A program made the position numbers and the translations under genes. 64,000 bases of DNA from Gaiellales bacterium. Lineage in GTDB: Bacteria; Actinomycetota; Thermoleophilia; RBG-16-64-13. Below are positions 17,069 through 24,584 of the stretch, one piece after another (within the stretch, counting starts at the first letter, position 1; every line of letters starts with the position of its first letter). The DNA is taken from NCBI GenBank assembly GCA_012719395.1, contig JAAYAL010000045.1, positions 1 through 64,000 of the forward strand. Reading direction: 5' to 3'. Below the pieces are notes generated by a model. The model worked only from the letters and a program-made list of their open reading frames with translations. It had not been told where the DNA came from and did not search any database.

Positions 17069-17497
17069 GTGGACTGCGTCTTCTGTGACATCGTCAAGGG
17101 GAGGGCCCCCTGTCACCGGGTAGCGGAGAGCTCGCTGGCGCTTGCTTTTCTCGATATCCACCCCTTAACCGAGGGGCATTGTCTGGTGGTACCCAAACGC
17201 CATGTGGTGTTCTGGCACGACCTGAGCGGCGAGGAGTGCACTGCCTTGTTCGGGCTGGCGCACGGGGTGGCCGGGCGCCTCATGCGGGCCTATAGGCCTG
17301 AGTTCGTCTCCGTTTACGCCCGTGGGCGCCGCGTGCCCCACGCGCATCTCTTCGTGGTGCCCGCCTACACCGGTGACCTCTACGACCGCGAGTTCAGCAG
17401 GCTGGAGCAACTGCAGGAAGGCTCCCCTGAACTGGAGGCTCTGCGCTCACCCCGGGCGCTCGCGGCGGCGGCAGCGAGACTGGGGGGAGGACTGTAG
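17069..17497 (+). CDS. HIT-family nucleotide hydrolase/transferase
   Basis: Histidine-triad protein of 142 residues. It starts MDCVFCDIVKG with the zinc CxxC pair (C3, C6), has the HPLTEGHCLVVPKRHV segment, and ends the catalytic strand with PHAHLFVVPAY. The triad is H91-x-H93-x-F95: the nucleophilic second histidine is present but the third is phenylalanine, whereas most HIT proteins have H-x-H-x-H. It may therefore have altered activity. GTG start with GAGGGGAACGACTG upstream. It lies 42 bases behind the broken gene and converges with the helicase gene. Confidence 0.88.
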   Translation: MDCVFCDIVKGRAPCHRVAESSLALAFLDIHPLTEGHCLVVPKRHVVFWHDLSGEECTALFGLAHGVAGRLMRAYRPEFVSVYARGRRVPHAHLFVVPAYTGDLYDREFSRLEQLQEGSPELEALRSPRALAAAAARLGGGL

Positions 17498-17555
17498 GCC
17501 ACCGGGTCCATGGGGACGGTTCGGGCGCGGCAGCGAGAGTGCCGGCAGCGACAAG

Positions 17556-17588
17556 GGGGGCCCGGTCGCCGTCGGCGACCGGGCCCCC
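17556..17588. terminator. Bidirectional terminator-like hairpin
   Basis: Perfect 15-bp GC stem (17556-17570 with 17574-17588) with a 3-base loop between the convergent HIT and DEAD-box genes. No T-tract on either side, but position and strength suggest it ends both transcripts. Confidence 0.7.
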
Positions 17589-17611
17589 ACAGAGAAGGTG
17601 AGTGGGCGTTC

Positions 17612-18859
17612 TCAGCTGCCCCAGCTGGCTCCGGAACGCGGTCGGCGCGTGGAAGCGCCACCGCTTCTGCGGCGACCGCGGCCCCCGTAGACGGCTCTGG
17701 GCTTGCGGGTGGCGGTGCGCTCCGGGTTGGGCACCACCCTTTCCAGGTAGGCGAAACCCTCCAGGTCCCGGCATTCCAGCGTCTGCCCCAGCAGCACCTC
17801 GATCTCTCGCAGGTCCTTGGTCTCCTCCGCCGCCATGAAGCTGAGGGCGGTGCCGTCGGCGCCGGCGCGGGCCGTGCGACCGATGCGGTGGATGTAGTCA
17901 TCCGGGTTGGAGGGCAGGTCGTAGTTGACCACGTGCGAGATACCGTCAACGTCGATACCACGGGCCACAATGTCCGTGGCCACCAACACCCGGCAGTGGC
18001 CCCTCTTGAAGCCGTCCAGGGCAGCCTGGCGCTGGGACTGCGTCCGGTTGGAGTGGATGGCGGCACCGCGAATGCCCTTGTCGGCCAGGTGGCGGCACAC
18101 GCGATCGGCGCGGTGCTTGGTGCGGGTGAAGACCAGCACGCGGTCCAGGCTCTTGGTTTCGAGGAGACGGATGAGCAGGTCAGTCTTCTGGAAGGAATTC
18201 ACCGGGTAGACGGTCTGGGTGACGGTGTCGACGGGGGTGGCGCTGGGGGCGACATCCACCCGCGCCGGGTTGCGCAGGATGGGGTCGGCCACCCGCATGA
18301 CCTGCGGGGAAAGGGTGGCGGAGAACAGCATGTTCTGGCGATCGGCCGGCAGTAGGCCGATGATCCGCCTCACGTCGGGCCAGAAGCCCATGTCCAGCAT
18401 GCGATCGGCCTCGTCCAGCACCAGCACTTCCACCTGGCTGAGGTCCACATCGCCATGGGAGTGCAGGTCCAGCAGGCGGCCGGGCGTGGCCACCAGCACG
18501 TTGACGCCCCTGCGCAGCGCCTGCACCTGCGGCTGGTACCCCACACCGCCGTACACGGCCGTCACGCGCTGCTTGGTATGGCGGGCACAGGAGCGCGCCA
18601 CCTCCTCGATCTGGCGGGCCAACTCACGCGTGGGGGTCACCACCAGTGCTGCGATGCCCTTGCGGCCCTGCAACCGCTGCAACAGCGGCAGGATGAAAGC
18701 CGCCGTCTTGCCGGTGCCGGTCTGGGCGCAGCCTACGAGGTCGCGACCGGCCAGCGCCAGCGGGATGGCTTCGGCCTGGATGGGAGTGGGGGTCTGGTAG
18801 TCGAGGTCACGAACGGCCTCGAGCAGGCCTGCGCGCAGGCCGAGAGAAGAAAATGGCAT
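17612..18859 (-). CDS. DEAD-box ATP-dependent RNA helicase
   Basis: RhlE/CsdA-like RNA helicase of 415 residues. Motifs in order: FSSLGL and TPTPIQ (Q motif), CAQTGTGKTAA (I), PTRELA (Ia), ATPGR (Ib), VLDEADRMLDMGF (II), FSATL (III), VFTRTKHRAD (IV), VATDIVARGIDVD (V), HRIGRTARAG (VI). The C-terminal ~45 residues are an Arg/Gly/Ser-rich RNA-binding tail. I chose the ATG at 18859 with AAAGGAG seven bases upstream. A minus-strand TATAAT at 18983-18978 would give a leader of about 110 bases, as is common for cold-induced helicases; no good -35 box is visible. Confidence 0.93.
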   Translation of the reverse strand: MPFSSLGLRAGLLEAVRDLDYQTPTPIQAEAIPLALAGRDLVGCAQTGTGKTAAFILPLLQRLQGRKGIAALVVTPTRELARQIEEVARSCARHTKQRVTAVYGGVGYQPQVQALRRGVNVLVATPGRLLDLHSHGDVDLSQVEVLVLDEADRMLDMGFWPDVRRIIGLLPADRQNMLFSATLSPQVMRVADPILRNPARVDVAPSATPVDTVTQTVYPVNSFQKTDLLIRLLETKSLDRVLVFTRTKHRADRVCRHLADKGIRGAAIHSNRTQSQRQAALDGFKRGHCRVLVATDIVARGIDVDGISHVVNYDLPSNPDDYIHRIGRTARAGADGTALSFMAAEETKDLREIEVLLGQTLECRDLEGFAYLERVVPNPERTATRKPRAVYGGRGRRRSGGASTRRPRSGASWGS

Positions 18860-18977
18860 GATGCTCCTTTGCCGTGCGCCCAAAGGTTCGCACTGCGGTT
18901 ACAGACGCAGTTGATCCTTATCAAGCCTCACGGAAAAGCAAGCGGAGGGGACCACCGAGTCTTCGATTTGTGAACTG

Positions 18978-18983
18978 ATTATA
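18978..18983 (-). promoter_or_regulatory. Candidate -10 box of the DEAD-box helicase gene
   Basis: TATAAT read on the minus strand, about 120 bases before the helicase ATG. The implied leader contains a small hairpin (GTGCG/CGCAC) just ahead of the ribosome-binding site. No clear -35 element. Confidence 0.35.
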
Positions 18984-19114
18984 CCTGATCAGGTGGGAAC
19001 CGTTGGCCGGTGCGCCGCAACGTGCTCTCAGCCGCTTCGCACGCGGGGCGGGCGTTTGGCGTGGAGGGCGACACGGTAGGTACAGGCTAGGGGAATCGGC
19101 TTAGAAGGTGCGAC

Positions 19115-19267
19115 GTGTTCAACTACATGCTGATCATACCCATCGCGGGGATCGCCCTCATTGTGTGGGGTCTCGCCAAACGCAGCAAGCCGGCTCTATG
19201 GGTGGGCGCCGGGCTGGTGGTGCTCTTCGCCGTCCTGGGGCTGCTGGACCGCGTGCTGGGGTGCTGA
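19115..19267 (+). CDS. Small membrane protein, two predicted helices
   Basis: Fifty codons from a GTG: MFNYMLIIPIAGIALIVWGL, then AKRSKPALW, then a second hydrophobic run from VGAGLVVLFAVLG to the end at GC. A ribosome-binding sequence AGAAGGTG lies just upstream. Both helices are separated by a short positively charged turn, so it is probably a hairpin in the membrane with the loop in the cytoplasm. I do not recognise the family. It stands alone, divergent from the helicase. Confidence 0.6.
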   Translation: MFNYMLIIPIAGIALIVWGLAKRSKPALWVGAGLVVLFAVLGLLDRVLGC

Positions 19268-19329
19268 CCTCTGACGCCCCGCTGAAGCCCGCGGCATGAC
19301 GCCGGAGGTGCTGCGCTTCAGGCAGGCCC

Positions 19330-20490
19330 TCAGCGCCACATGGCATTCCACAGCATCTGAGCCACTTCCCCACGGCTGGCCGTGTCCCAGGCGTTCCACC
19401 CCGGGCCGAAGCCGGCCAGCCCGTCCGTCAGGTGGTTGTACTCAGCCTTGCTCATGGCCTCCGCGTGTTCGCCGGACAGTCCAGCGACGGTCGAAGTGAA
19501 ATCAGCAGGTACGGCATCCAGCGTGCCTGGAGCGAGGCTGTCGAGCGCCCGGACCACCATCAGGATCACGCCTATGCGGTAGATACTGTCGTAGGGCTTG
19601 AACCTGCCGTTGTCGCCTTTGATGATGCCGGCGGCGGAAGCGGCGGCGACATAATCGTGGGGGTAGAGGTCGTTGAGCGGGTCTGGCTCCAGATCGGGAA
19701 AGGGCCGGGCCGAATCAAGCCAGGAATCCTCGCTCACCCCAATACTCATGGCTCCACAGACCATCTTGGCGAACTGCGCGCGCTTCACGGTCTCGAGGGG
19801 GGCGAAGACCCAAACGCTGCTTTCTTGGCGCCCGCTTACGATTCCCGCCTGGTTCATGCCGAGGATGGCCGCCTTGTACGTACTTGCGTCGATGTCGGTG
19901 AACGCCCCTATGCTCCCGACCGGACCGAGGCCCGACGGGGCACAGCTCACCTTCTGACCCGGACTCAGCGTTACCGTGCCTCCCGCATTCGCGGTGACCT
20001 CCACCTGCCCGGCGAACAGGGCGATCTCATCCTTGACGCCCGGCGCCACGGTCACCTGGAACTCGGTGCCCAATACTCCACACACCCAGGTGGGAGTGAT
20101 GATCTCGAACGTGTCCCCCTGCTTCTTCACGTTCAGCCAGACCTCGCCCTGCGTGAGCTGAAGACCACCTGACAGCAACCTCACGACGGTCCCCGCCTTC
20201 AAGATGAAGGTCGAGCCGTCCGGGAACACGATCTTGGCCTGCGTCCCCGCGACAGTCTCGACCGAGACCATGACGTCCACCTGCAGCCCTTGACCTGGTG
20301 AAGCCTCAGTCCAGGTCTCGCCCCCATCCGGGGAGATCCGTATCGTGCCCGCGCCTCTGACCCCCCCCAGCACTGTGCCGTGCTCGGGTACGGTCCTGGT
20401 CAGGGTGAACGTCACGTGGCGCGCGTCCGAGCCAGAGCCCGGGCTTTCCTCCTGCCATCCTCCGCCTGCTGCCGGGAGGTAGTGCGTCAC
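19330..20490 (-). CDS. FecR-domain and SLH-domain protein (C-terminal part of a split gene)
   Basis: Residues ~50-190 form a FecR-type beta domain: SPDGGETWTEASPGQGLQVD, then AKIVFPDGSTFILKAGTVV, GEVWLNVKK, TPTWVCGVLGTEFQV and GQVEV with TLSPGQKV. Residues ~200-386 carry three SLH repeats (FTDIDASTYKAAILGMNQAG, FPDLEPDPLNDLYPHDYVAAA, a third ending TASRGEVAQMLWNAMWR), which anchor proteins to cell-wall polymers. No signal peptide. It starts at a GTG overlapping the stop of the 107-residue upstream frame that does have a signal peptide, so the two are probably halves of one secreted protein. Confidence 0.75.
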   Translation of the reverse strand: MTHYLPAAGGGWQEESPGSGSDARHVTFTLTRTVPEHGTVLGGVRGAGTIRISPDGGETWTEASPGQGLQVDVMVSVETVAGTQAKIVFPDGSTFILKAGTVVRLLSGGLQLTQGEVWLNVKKQGDTFEIITPTWVCGVLGTEFQVTVAPGVKDEIALFAGQVEVTANAGGTVTLSPGQKVSCAPSGLGPVGSIGAFTDIDASTYKAAILGMNQAGIVSGRQESSVWVFAPLETVKRAQFAKMVCGAMSIGVSEDSWLDSARPFPDLEPDPLNDLYPHDYVAAASAAGIIKGDNGRFKPYDSIYRIGVILMVVRALDSLAPGTLDAVPADFTSTVAGLSGEHAEAMSKAEYNHLTDGLAGFGPGWNAWDTASRGEVAQMLWNAMWR

Positions 20491-20810
20491 CGTAGGTTTG
20501 TCAGACCGTGAGCGTTGCCTGACTGGACCACGATCGAGGTTGCCCTGAACAGCTCCTTGAGCGCCAGGCCGCCCGGTGTGGTGTCCTCATACGTCTGCAC
20601 CCCGTTGGCAAGGGTGAAGGTGGCCTGGCCGGGAGCGGCGCTGGCCGGCGAGGGATTCCCCAGCAGGATGCCGGCCGCCAGCAGAGCCACGGCTGCCGCG
20701 ACCAGCAACGTGAGCCTCGCAGCAGCAAGGCGAACCACGCTCGAAGGCCCGGAGATCGCAGATTGAATGCCCGCCATTGCTTTGCGCGGTCCGCCCGTTC
20801 GGTCGAGCAA
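20487..20810 (-). CDS. Signal-peptide fragment preceding the FecR/SLH protein
   Basis: One hundred and seven residues: a basic N-region, a long hydrophobic core LTLLVAAAVALLAAGILLG, a likely cleavage site ASA|AP, then about 50 residues of beta-rich sequence (PGQATFTLANGVQTYED, ELFRATSIVVQSGNAH) ending LTNLR. The last codon is immediately followed by the GTG of the FecR/SLH frame, shifted by -1 (GTGA overlap). The mature part is too short for a domain and reads naturally into the next frame. TTG at 20810 with GAGGAG upstream, or ATG at 20777, may start it. Confidence 0.6.
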   Translation of the reverse strand: MLDRTGGPRKAMAGIQSAISGPSSVVRLAAARLTLLVAAAVALLAAGILLGNPSPASAAPGQATFTLANGVQTYEDTTPGGLALKELFRATSIVVQSGNAHGLTNLR

Positions 20811-20921
20811 GCTGCGACATCCCCGCTCCTCTGCATAGACACCCCGTGGCTCATTCTAGCGGTGCGGCACGAGCGGGGCGACTTGCGACGCCGGGCGCAT
20901 CGCGTCAGGGAGTAGGCTACG

Positions 20922-21755
20922 CTATCTCGCCGTGCTCCCACTCCGCCGTCCTCGCATGCGCTCCGCGAGCCCTGCCAGTTCGTCGGCGATGCCGGCGCCC
21001 GCCATGGGCACCCCATGTCCCGAGACGATCAGTGTTGGCTGCAGCCTGGCCAGCCGCCCCAGCGAGCGTGTGACCAAGGGCCACTCCCAGCTGGTGAACC
21101 GGGGCGGCGGGGAGATCCGCGGCTCGCGTGCGACGAAGCCCGCCGGGGAGTTGACGTCCATGGTGAGGAGTGCGTCGCCGGTGATGAGGACGCGATCGCC
21201 GCGGCGGAAGAGGGCGATATGCCCGGGCGTGTGACCCGGGGTGGGGATGATCTCCCAGCCCGGCAGGCTCGGCGGCCCCGCGCGGAGGTCCAGCGGCCGC
21301 ACCAGGTCTTTGAGGCTCCCCTTGGCGATTGCAGCATCAGCCCGCTTGGTGCCGAGCAACTGCATCATCGGTAGGATGACCCAGCGGTCAAGGGGGTTGG
21401 CGTAGTCGTGGAAGGCGGCCATGGCCCCCACGGCCAGGGGAAGCTCGTCGGGATGGAGCCACGTGGGAACGTGCCATGTTTCGGCCAATTCCCGGACGGA
21501 TCCGGCGTGGTCGGGGTGATCGTGCGTGAGCAGGATGGCCGCTGGGCAGGCCTCGGGGCCGAAGAGCGCGGCTGCCGCACCACGGATCGTGGGGCCCGAC
21601 CCGGCCGCGCCGGTGTCGATCAAGACCCAGGATTCCCCCGACTCAACGAAGTGGACGTTTGAGCGGAGCAGGCCTCTGCCCACCGCCAGCCAGTGGACGC
21701 CGGGGGCCACCTGGCGGGGAAACGCGCCCGTTCTCTCCTCCCCTCGATTACGCAT
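20922..21755 (-). CDS. Metallo-beta-lactamase-fold hydrolase
   Basis: Two-metal hydrolase of 277 residues. Metal ligands: LTHDHPDHAGS (HxHxDH), PGHTPGHIALF, LITGDAL and VSGHGVPM, in the family's usual order. The start is VAPGVHWLAVGRGLLRSNVHFV, followed by WVLIDTGAAGSG. Sequence style fits the glyoxalase II-like broad group; the substrate cannot be told. It is monocistronic as far as visible, reading away from the accessory block. Confidence 0.88.
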   Translation of the reverse strand: MRNRGEERTGAFPRQVAPGVHWLAVGRGLLRSNVHFVESGESWVLIDTGAAGSGPTIRGAAAALFGPEACPAAILLTHDHPDHAGSVRELAETWHVPTWLHPDELPLAVGAMAAFHDYANPLDRWVILPMMQLLGTKRADAAIAKGSLKDLVRPLDLRAGPPSLPGWEIIPTPGHTPGHIALFRRGDRVLITGDALLTMDVNSPAGFVAREPRISPPPRFTSWEWPLVTRSLGRLARLQPTLIVSGHGVPMAGAGIADELAGLAERMRGRRSGSTAR

Positions 21756-21895
21756 CAGTCAACTCCGCCGCAAGCGCCCCAGGAGGGCGCGCGTCACGGT
21801 CGTCTTCCTTGGCTCCGTCGATCGGCCAAGAGTGTCGAAGAATCCGGGATTCATCGACACGTTCCGGGGACGTGTCGAAATCATCGACATGTCGA

Positions 21896-21955
21896 GTGCA
21901 GGTGCACTGGGACTCGAACACGGGTGTCGGCTGGGCTGACGGAATCGTGTTCCTT
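21896..21955 (+). repeat. Copy A of a short conserved coding motif
   Basis: Reads W-D-S-NTGVGWADGIV in one plus-strand frame. It matches copy B at 24466-24530 at about 80% of bases, and over nine codons (21917-21943) every difference is at a third position, so the peptide NTGVGWADG is unchanged. It lies in an otherwise gene-free 275-base gap. Confidence 0.6.
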
Positions 21956-21960
21956 CTTTG

Positions 21961-22023
21961 TCATGGTGCATACTCCCAGACGCTGAAATGCCGTTCCGCC
22001 TGTGGGGTGAATCGTACCCTCAC
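21961..22023 (-). pseudogene. Truncated parE-like toxin start
   Basis: From a GTG at 22023 the minus strand reads VRVRFTPQAERHFSVWEYAP and stops. The first 12 residues match the start of the ParE/RelE-type toxin at 23823-24062 (VGVRFTPQAERQ), and about 41 bases are shared with three mismatches, including the GTCAC just before the start. The rest of the gene is missing. It begins eight bases behind the abiEii stop codon. Confidence 0.65.
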
Positions 22024-22030
22024 GTGACCC

Positions 22031-22930
22031 TCACAGCCACCCGTTTCCATGGCTCCATGCCGCATCGAAGTCCTGTTGGACGGCGGCGGCAAGTGCCGGC
22101 GGCATGATGAACACCTGGATGATGCTGATCACTTCCGGGAGATCCGGAGGGGGCCCGACCCCAGAGATCTGCAACTTGCGAGCGAATGCGCTCCACATGG
22201 AGACAACTGTCTCCTGCCCGGCGTACACGTCAGTCAGCCCGACCGGGATGTCATTGGGCAACGGAGTCTCACGTCTCGCAAATGTCGCCGCGATGGAGTC
22301 GCGAAGCTGCCGTCCGGCGAAAGGCAGAGTCGTGGCCAACAGCCACAGGTCGTAGAAGTCCTTCAGCCTGCTATTCACCAAGCCCAGGCTCACGATGGCT
22401 TCGAACTTCTCGGCCACAGCCGTTGCGGGATGGTAGGCGAGAATTCGGGGACAGGGGCCGTCGAGGAGCGTTGGGTAGTCAACCCATGCTGGGGCCGGGA
22501 CGGCGTCGTCGCCAATTCCTATGTCCAGCTGTCGCACGAATCGTGCTCCCTTGAAAGTGCCGCGCAGCTTCGCGCGGAAGCCCGGGTACTTGCCGTCAAG
22601 GGCGATCTGCTCCGTGATGGCGATGTCGTCGAATGTAAGGCCGTCATCAGGGACACCGGCGGCGAGACAGGACCGCACAACCGCCTCCACGGCTTCGGGG
22701 GAGCGATCAAGGTGCCCCAGAAAGTCGATATCTCGGGTGGGCCGGGCGATCGTGCTCCCCCAGACACGCAGCATGGTGGCCCCCTTGACAATGAGGGTGC
22801 CGGCCACATCGCTCCTGGAGAGGCGGAACAGAAACCTTTCGATGGCGTAGTACTGAATCGCCTGCTGGAAATCCAGCCCGAGTTCATCCGCGCGGCGCCG
22901 CAGTCGCCGTCTCACGTCGTCTGGGCTCAC
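22031..22930 (-). CDS. abiEii: AbiEii-type nucleotidyltransferase toxin
   Basis: Toxin half of a type IV AbiE abortive-infection system; AbiEii enzymes are DUF1814 nucleotidyltransferases, and relatives add nucleotides to tRNA. The 299-residue protein has the core LIVKGATMLRVWG, then PTRDIDFLGH with the D-x-D metal pair, TLLDGPCPRILAYHPATAVAEKF and the KDFYDLWLL motif. GTG at 22930 overlaps the abiEi stop (GTGA), so toxin translation is coupled to the antitoxin. A longer open frame upstream lies inside abiEi and was rejected. Confidence 0.9.
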   Translation of the reverse strand: MSPDDVRRRLRRRADELGLDFQQAIQYYAIERFLFRLSRSDVAGTLIVKGATMLRVWGSTIARPTRDIDFLGHLDRSPEAVEAVVRSCLAAGVPDDGLTFDDIAITEQIALDGKYPGFRAKLRGTFKGARFVRQLDIGIGDDAVPAPAWVDYPTLLDGPCPRILAYHPATAVAEKFEAIVSLGLVNSRLKDFYDLWLLATTLPFAGRQLRDSIAATFARRETPLPNDIPVGLTDVYAGQETVVSMWSAFARKLQISGVGPPPDLPEVISIIQVFIMPPALAAAVQQDFDAAWSHGNGWL

Positions 22931-23541
22931 AGCAGGGCTTCGAGATACGGACGGACGATCCGGGAAACCCGATCGATCTCCGCGAACTCCATGATCTCGC
23001 CGGGCGTGGCTCTCCTCTCCCGAAGTACCTCCTGCAGTGCCTCCAGCGCAACATTCAGCCCAATGCGGTTGCGGTACTTGAAACAATCGGCGGCCGTCTT
23101 CGCCACCCCGAAGACCCTGAGTAGTGTGCTGCCCACGCGGGTCACCTCAACGCCCGCCTGGAGAGATGCCTCGCTCATGTGGAACACGCGGATGCGCGGA
23201 CAGTCGATCCAGGGGGCCTTGGTGCCGCGCGGCAGCGCAATCTGGACCTCTGCAGGGACCTGGGTACCCACTTCATAGAAGTCGAGCGCGCTTATCAGGC
23301 ACAGGACCGCGTCGGGAACCCGCTGCGCGACGGCGATCACGTCAGGTTGCGGCGGAAGAGGAAGCGCGGACAGATGGTACACACCGCGACTCAGGGGTTC
23401 CAGAAGGTTCTCGTCGCGCATCCAGTACAGGGTTCTGGGCTGGATGCCGGCCTTGATGGCAGCAGAGGCGCGCAGTATCCCTCCAGCTCGCGCGAAGATC
23501 TCCGTGGCGGTCGATAGGGCTTGTTCGGGTGGCTGCTTCAT
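22927..23541 (-). CDS. abiEi: AbiEi-type antitoxin / transcriptional regulator
   Basis: Two hundred and four residues with an N-terminal winged helix (ILRASAAIKAGIQPRTLYWMRDENLLEPLSRGVYHL) and a C-terminal antitoxin domain (VLCLISALDFYEVG, VFGVAKTAADCFKYRNRIG). AbiEi proteins repress their own promoter and neutralise AbiEii. The upstream 60 bases are AT-rich and contain a short inverted repeat CAGTT/AACTG (23548-23552, 23568-23572) that could be its operator. First gene of the abiE operon. Confidence 0.9.
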   Translation of the reverse strand: MKQPPEQALSTATEIFARAGGILRASAAIKAGIQPRTLYWMRDENLLEPLSRGVYHLSALPLPPQPDVIAVAQRVPDAVLCLISALDFYEVGTQVPAEVQIALPRGTKAPWIDCPRIRVFHMSEASLQAGVEVTRVGSTLLRVFGVAKTAADCFKYRNRIGLNVALEALQEVLRERRATPGEIMEFAEIDRVSRIVRPYLEALL

Positions 23542-23713
23542 GTAAAGCAGTTACCACATGTGTGAAGAACTGTAGTAAGTTATATTCTCCTCCGCATCCT
23601 CGTCGATCGCCAACTCGGGTCGGCACCAGAGTAGCTTGAGGCACAGAGGCGGGGTTCGCAATAGGTCTTTGGTCGCACAACGTGTGGCCTGACCCAGAGG
23701 TCGCAGCCCTGCT

Positions 23714-23753
23714 CAGGCCGACAAGGATCAACCAGAGCGGCCTTGTCTGCCTA
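23714..23753. terminator. Candidate hairpin behind the parE-type gene
   Basis: An imperfect 13-bp stem (CAGGCCGACAAGG with CCTTGTCTGCCTA, two mismatches) with a 14-base loop, 70 bases behind the minus-strand toxin stop. The rest of the 281-base gap (23542-23822) holds the abiE promoter region and nothing else I recognise. Confidence 0.35.
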
Positions 23754-23822
23754 TGATGACGCCTTCCGGCGCTCCTACCCCGGCGAATCGGGGGGTTGGT
23801 GCGCATGCCAGACCGCGACAAT

Positions 23823-24062
23823 TCAGACGGTGTCACCGACCACCCGGTAGAAGAACCGGAAAGGCGGGACGCGAACCTCACGATGGGGGAGGTCAGGGAA
23901 CTCCGGAATGGCGTGGCCCGAATGGGGGTGCGCACGCAACTGGGCGACGGCTGCCTCAGCGCGCCGCTGCACGGTCTCCGCGCCGGCGGGGCTCTTGACG
24001 AGGATGTAGCCCAACCGTTCCAGGTACTGCCGTTCGGCCTGCGGGGTGAATCGTACCCCCAC
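23823..24062 (-). CDS. ParE/RelE-superfamily toxin
   Basis: Seventy-nine residues: VRFTPQAERQYLERLGYILVKSP at the start, a helical middle (AEAAVAQLRAHPHSG), and a C-terminal REVRVPPFRFFYRVVGD with the basic beta strand typical of ParE/RelE. Members inhibit gyrase or cleave ribosome-bound mRNA; which applies cannot be read here. GTG start with CAGGAG eleven bases upstream, four bases behind the antitoxin stop. Its N-terminal coding sequence recurs as a truncated copy at 21961-22023. Confidence 0.88.
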   Translation of the reverse strand: MGVRFTPQAERQYLERLGYILVKSPAGAETVQRRAEAAVAQLRAHPHSGHAIPEFPDLPHREVRVPPFRFFYRVVGDTV

Positions 24063-24066
24063 GTGA

Positions 24067-24342
24067 CTACTCCTGGGTGAGGAGCGTGCGCGCCTCCGCC
24101 ATCACATCCTGCGCGTCGCGCCCGCTGCCGGCAGCGATCTCCGCGTCTCCCTTGGCCAGCATTCGTAGTATCTCGTTCTCATGCTGGGTCCGTTCGTAGG
24201 CCTCCGCGCTCACCAATACCGCCGTGGCGCGACCGCGTTGCGTGATCACGACCGGCTCGTTCGTGGTGGTGACTCGTTTGATGACGCCGGCGGCATCCTG
24301 CCGAAGGTCAGAAAGGGGGATGATATCGGGCAGTGCTCTCAT
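24067..24342 (-). CDS. Phd/YefM-family antitoxin
   Basis: Ninety-one residues beginning MRALPDIIPLSDLRQDAAGVIKRV, followed by NEPVVITQRGRATAVLVSAEAYE, the DNA-binding core of Phd/YefM antitoxins. The C-terminal helix EILRMLAKGDAEIAAGSGRDAQDV would wrap the toxin. These antitoxins repress their own operon. I used the ATG at 24342, with TGGAGGT nine bases upstream; an open frame extending to 24537 has no family sequence. Directly upstream of the ParE-type gene. Confidence 0.9.
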   Translation of the reverse strand: MRALPDIIPLSDLRQDAAGVIKRVTTTNEPVVITQRGRATAVLVSAEAYERTQHENEILRMLAKGDAEIAAGSGRDAQDVMAEARTLLTQE

Positions 24343-24465
24343 CAGCAGTACCTCCAGTGATACAACCAACAATACCACGAGCGTCCACTGTGTCGCGCAT
24401 CTGACTGCCCATCTTGACGACAGCAGAGGCACGTATGACCCCTCCGGATGGCCTGCAGATCCAGT

Positions 24466-24530
24466 GCCGGTGCGTATACTGGAGACCGAACACGGGCGTC
24501 GGCTGGGCCGATGGGCTCGTGTCCATTCCT
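24466..24530 (+). repeat. Copy B of a short conserved coding motif
   Basis: Reads CVYWRPNTGVGWADGLV in one plus-strand frame, the partner of copy A at 21896-21955. Over the shared nine codons the two differ only at third positions (GGT/GGC, GCT/GCC, GAC/GAT, GGA/GGG). It occupies the gap between the Phd-type antitoxin start and the stop of the restriction enzyme gene; I see no complete gene around it. Confidence 0.6.
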
Positions 24531-24584
24531 TTCTCATGGATCGAATTCCCGGTTGTCTGGCGGCCAGAAGTTCACTTCAGTGCC

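Noticed and set aside
22049-23278. 409-codon plus-strand frame opposite abiEii-abiEi
   Set aside because: No recognisable domain or start signal; the minus strand carries both AbiE proteins with a GTGA overlap.
24360-24380. Possible operator dyad upstream of the Phd-type antitoxin
   Set aside because: The sequence has direct rather than inverted similarity; no convincing palindrome.
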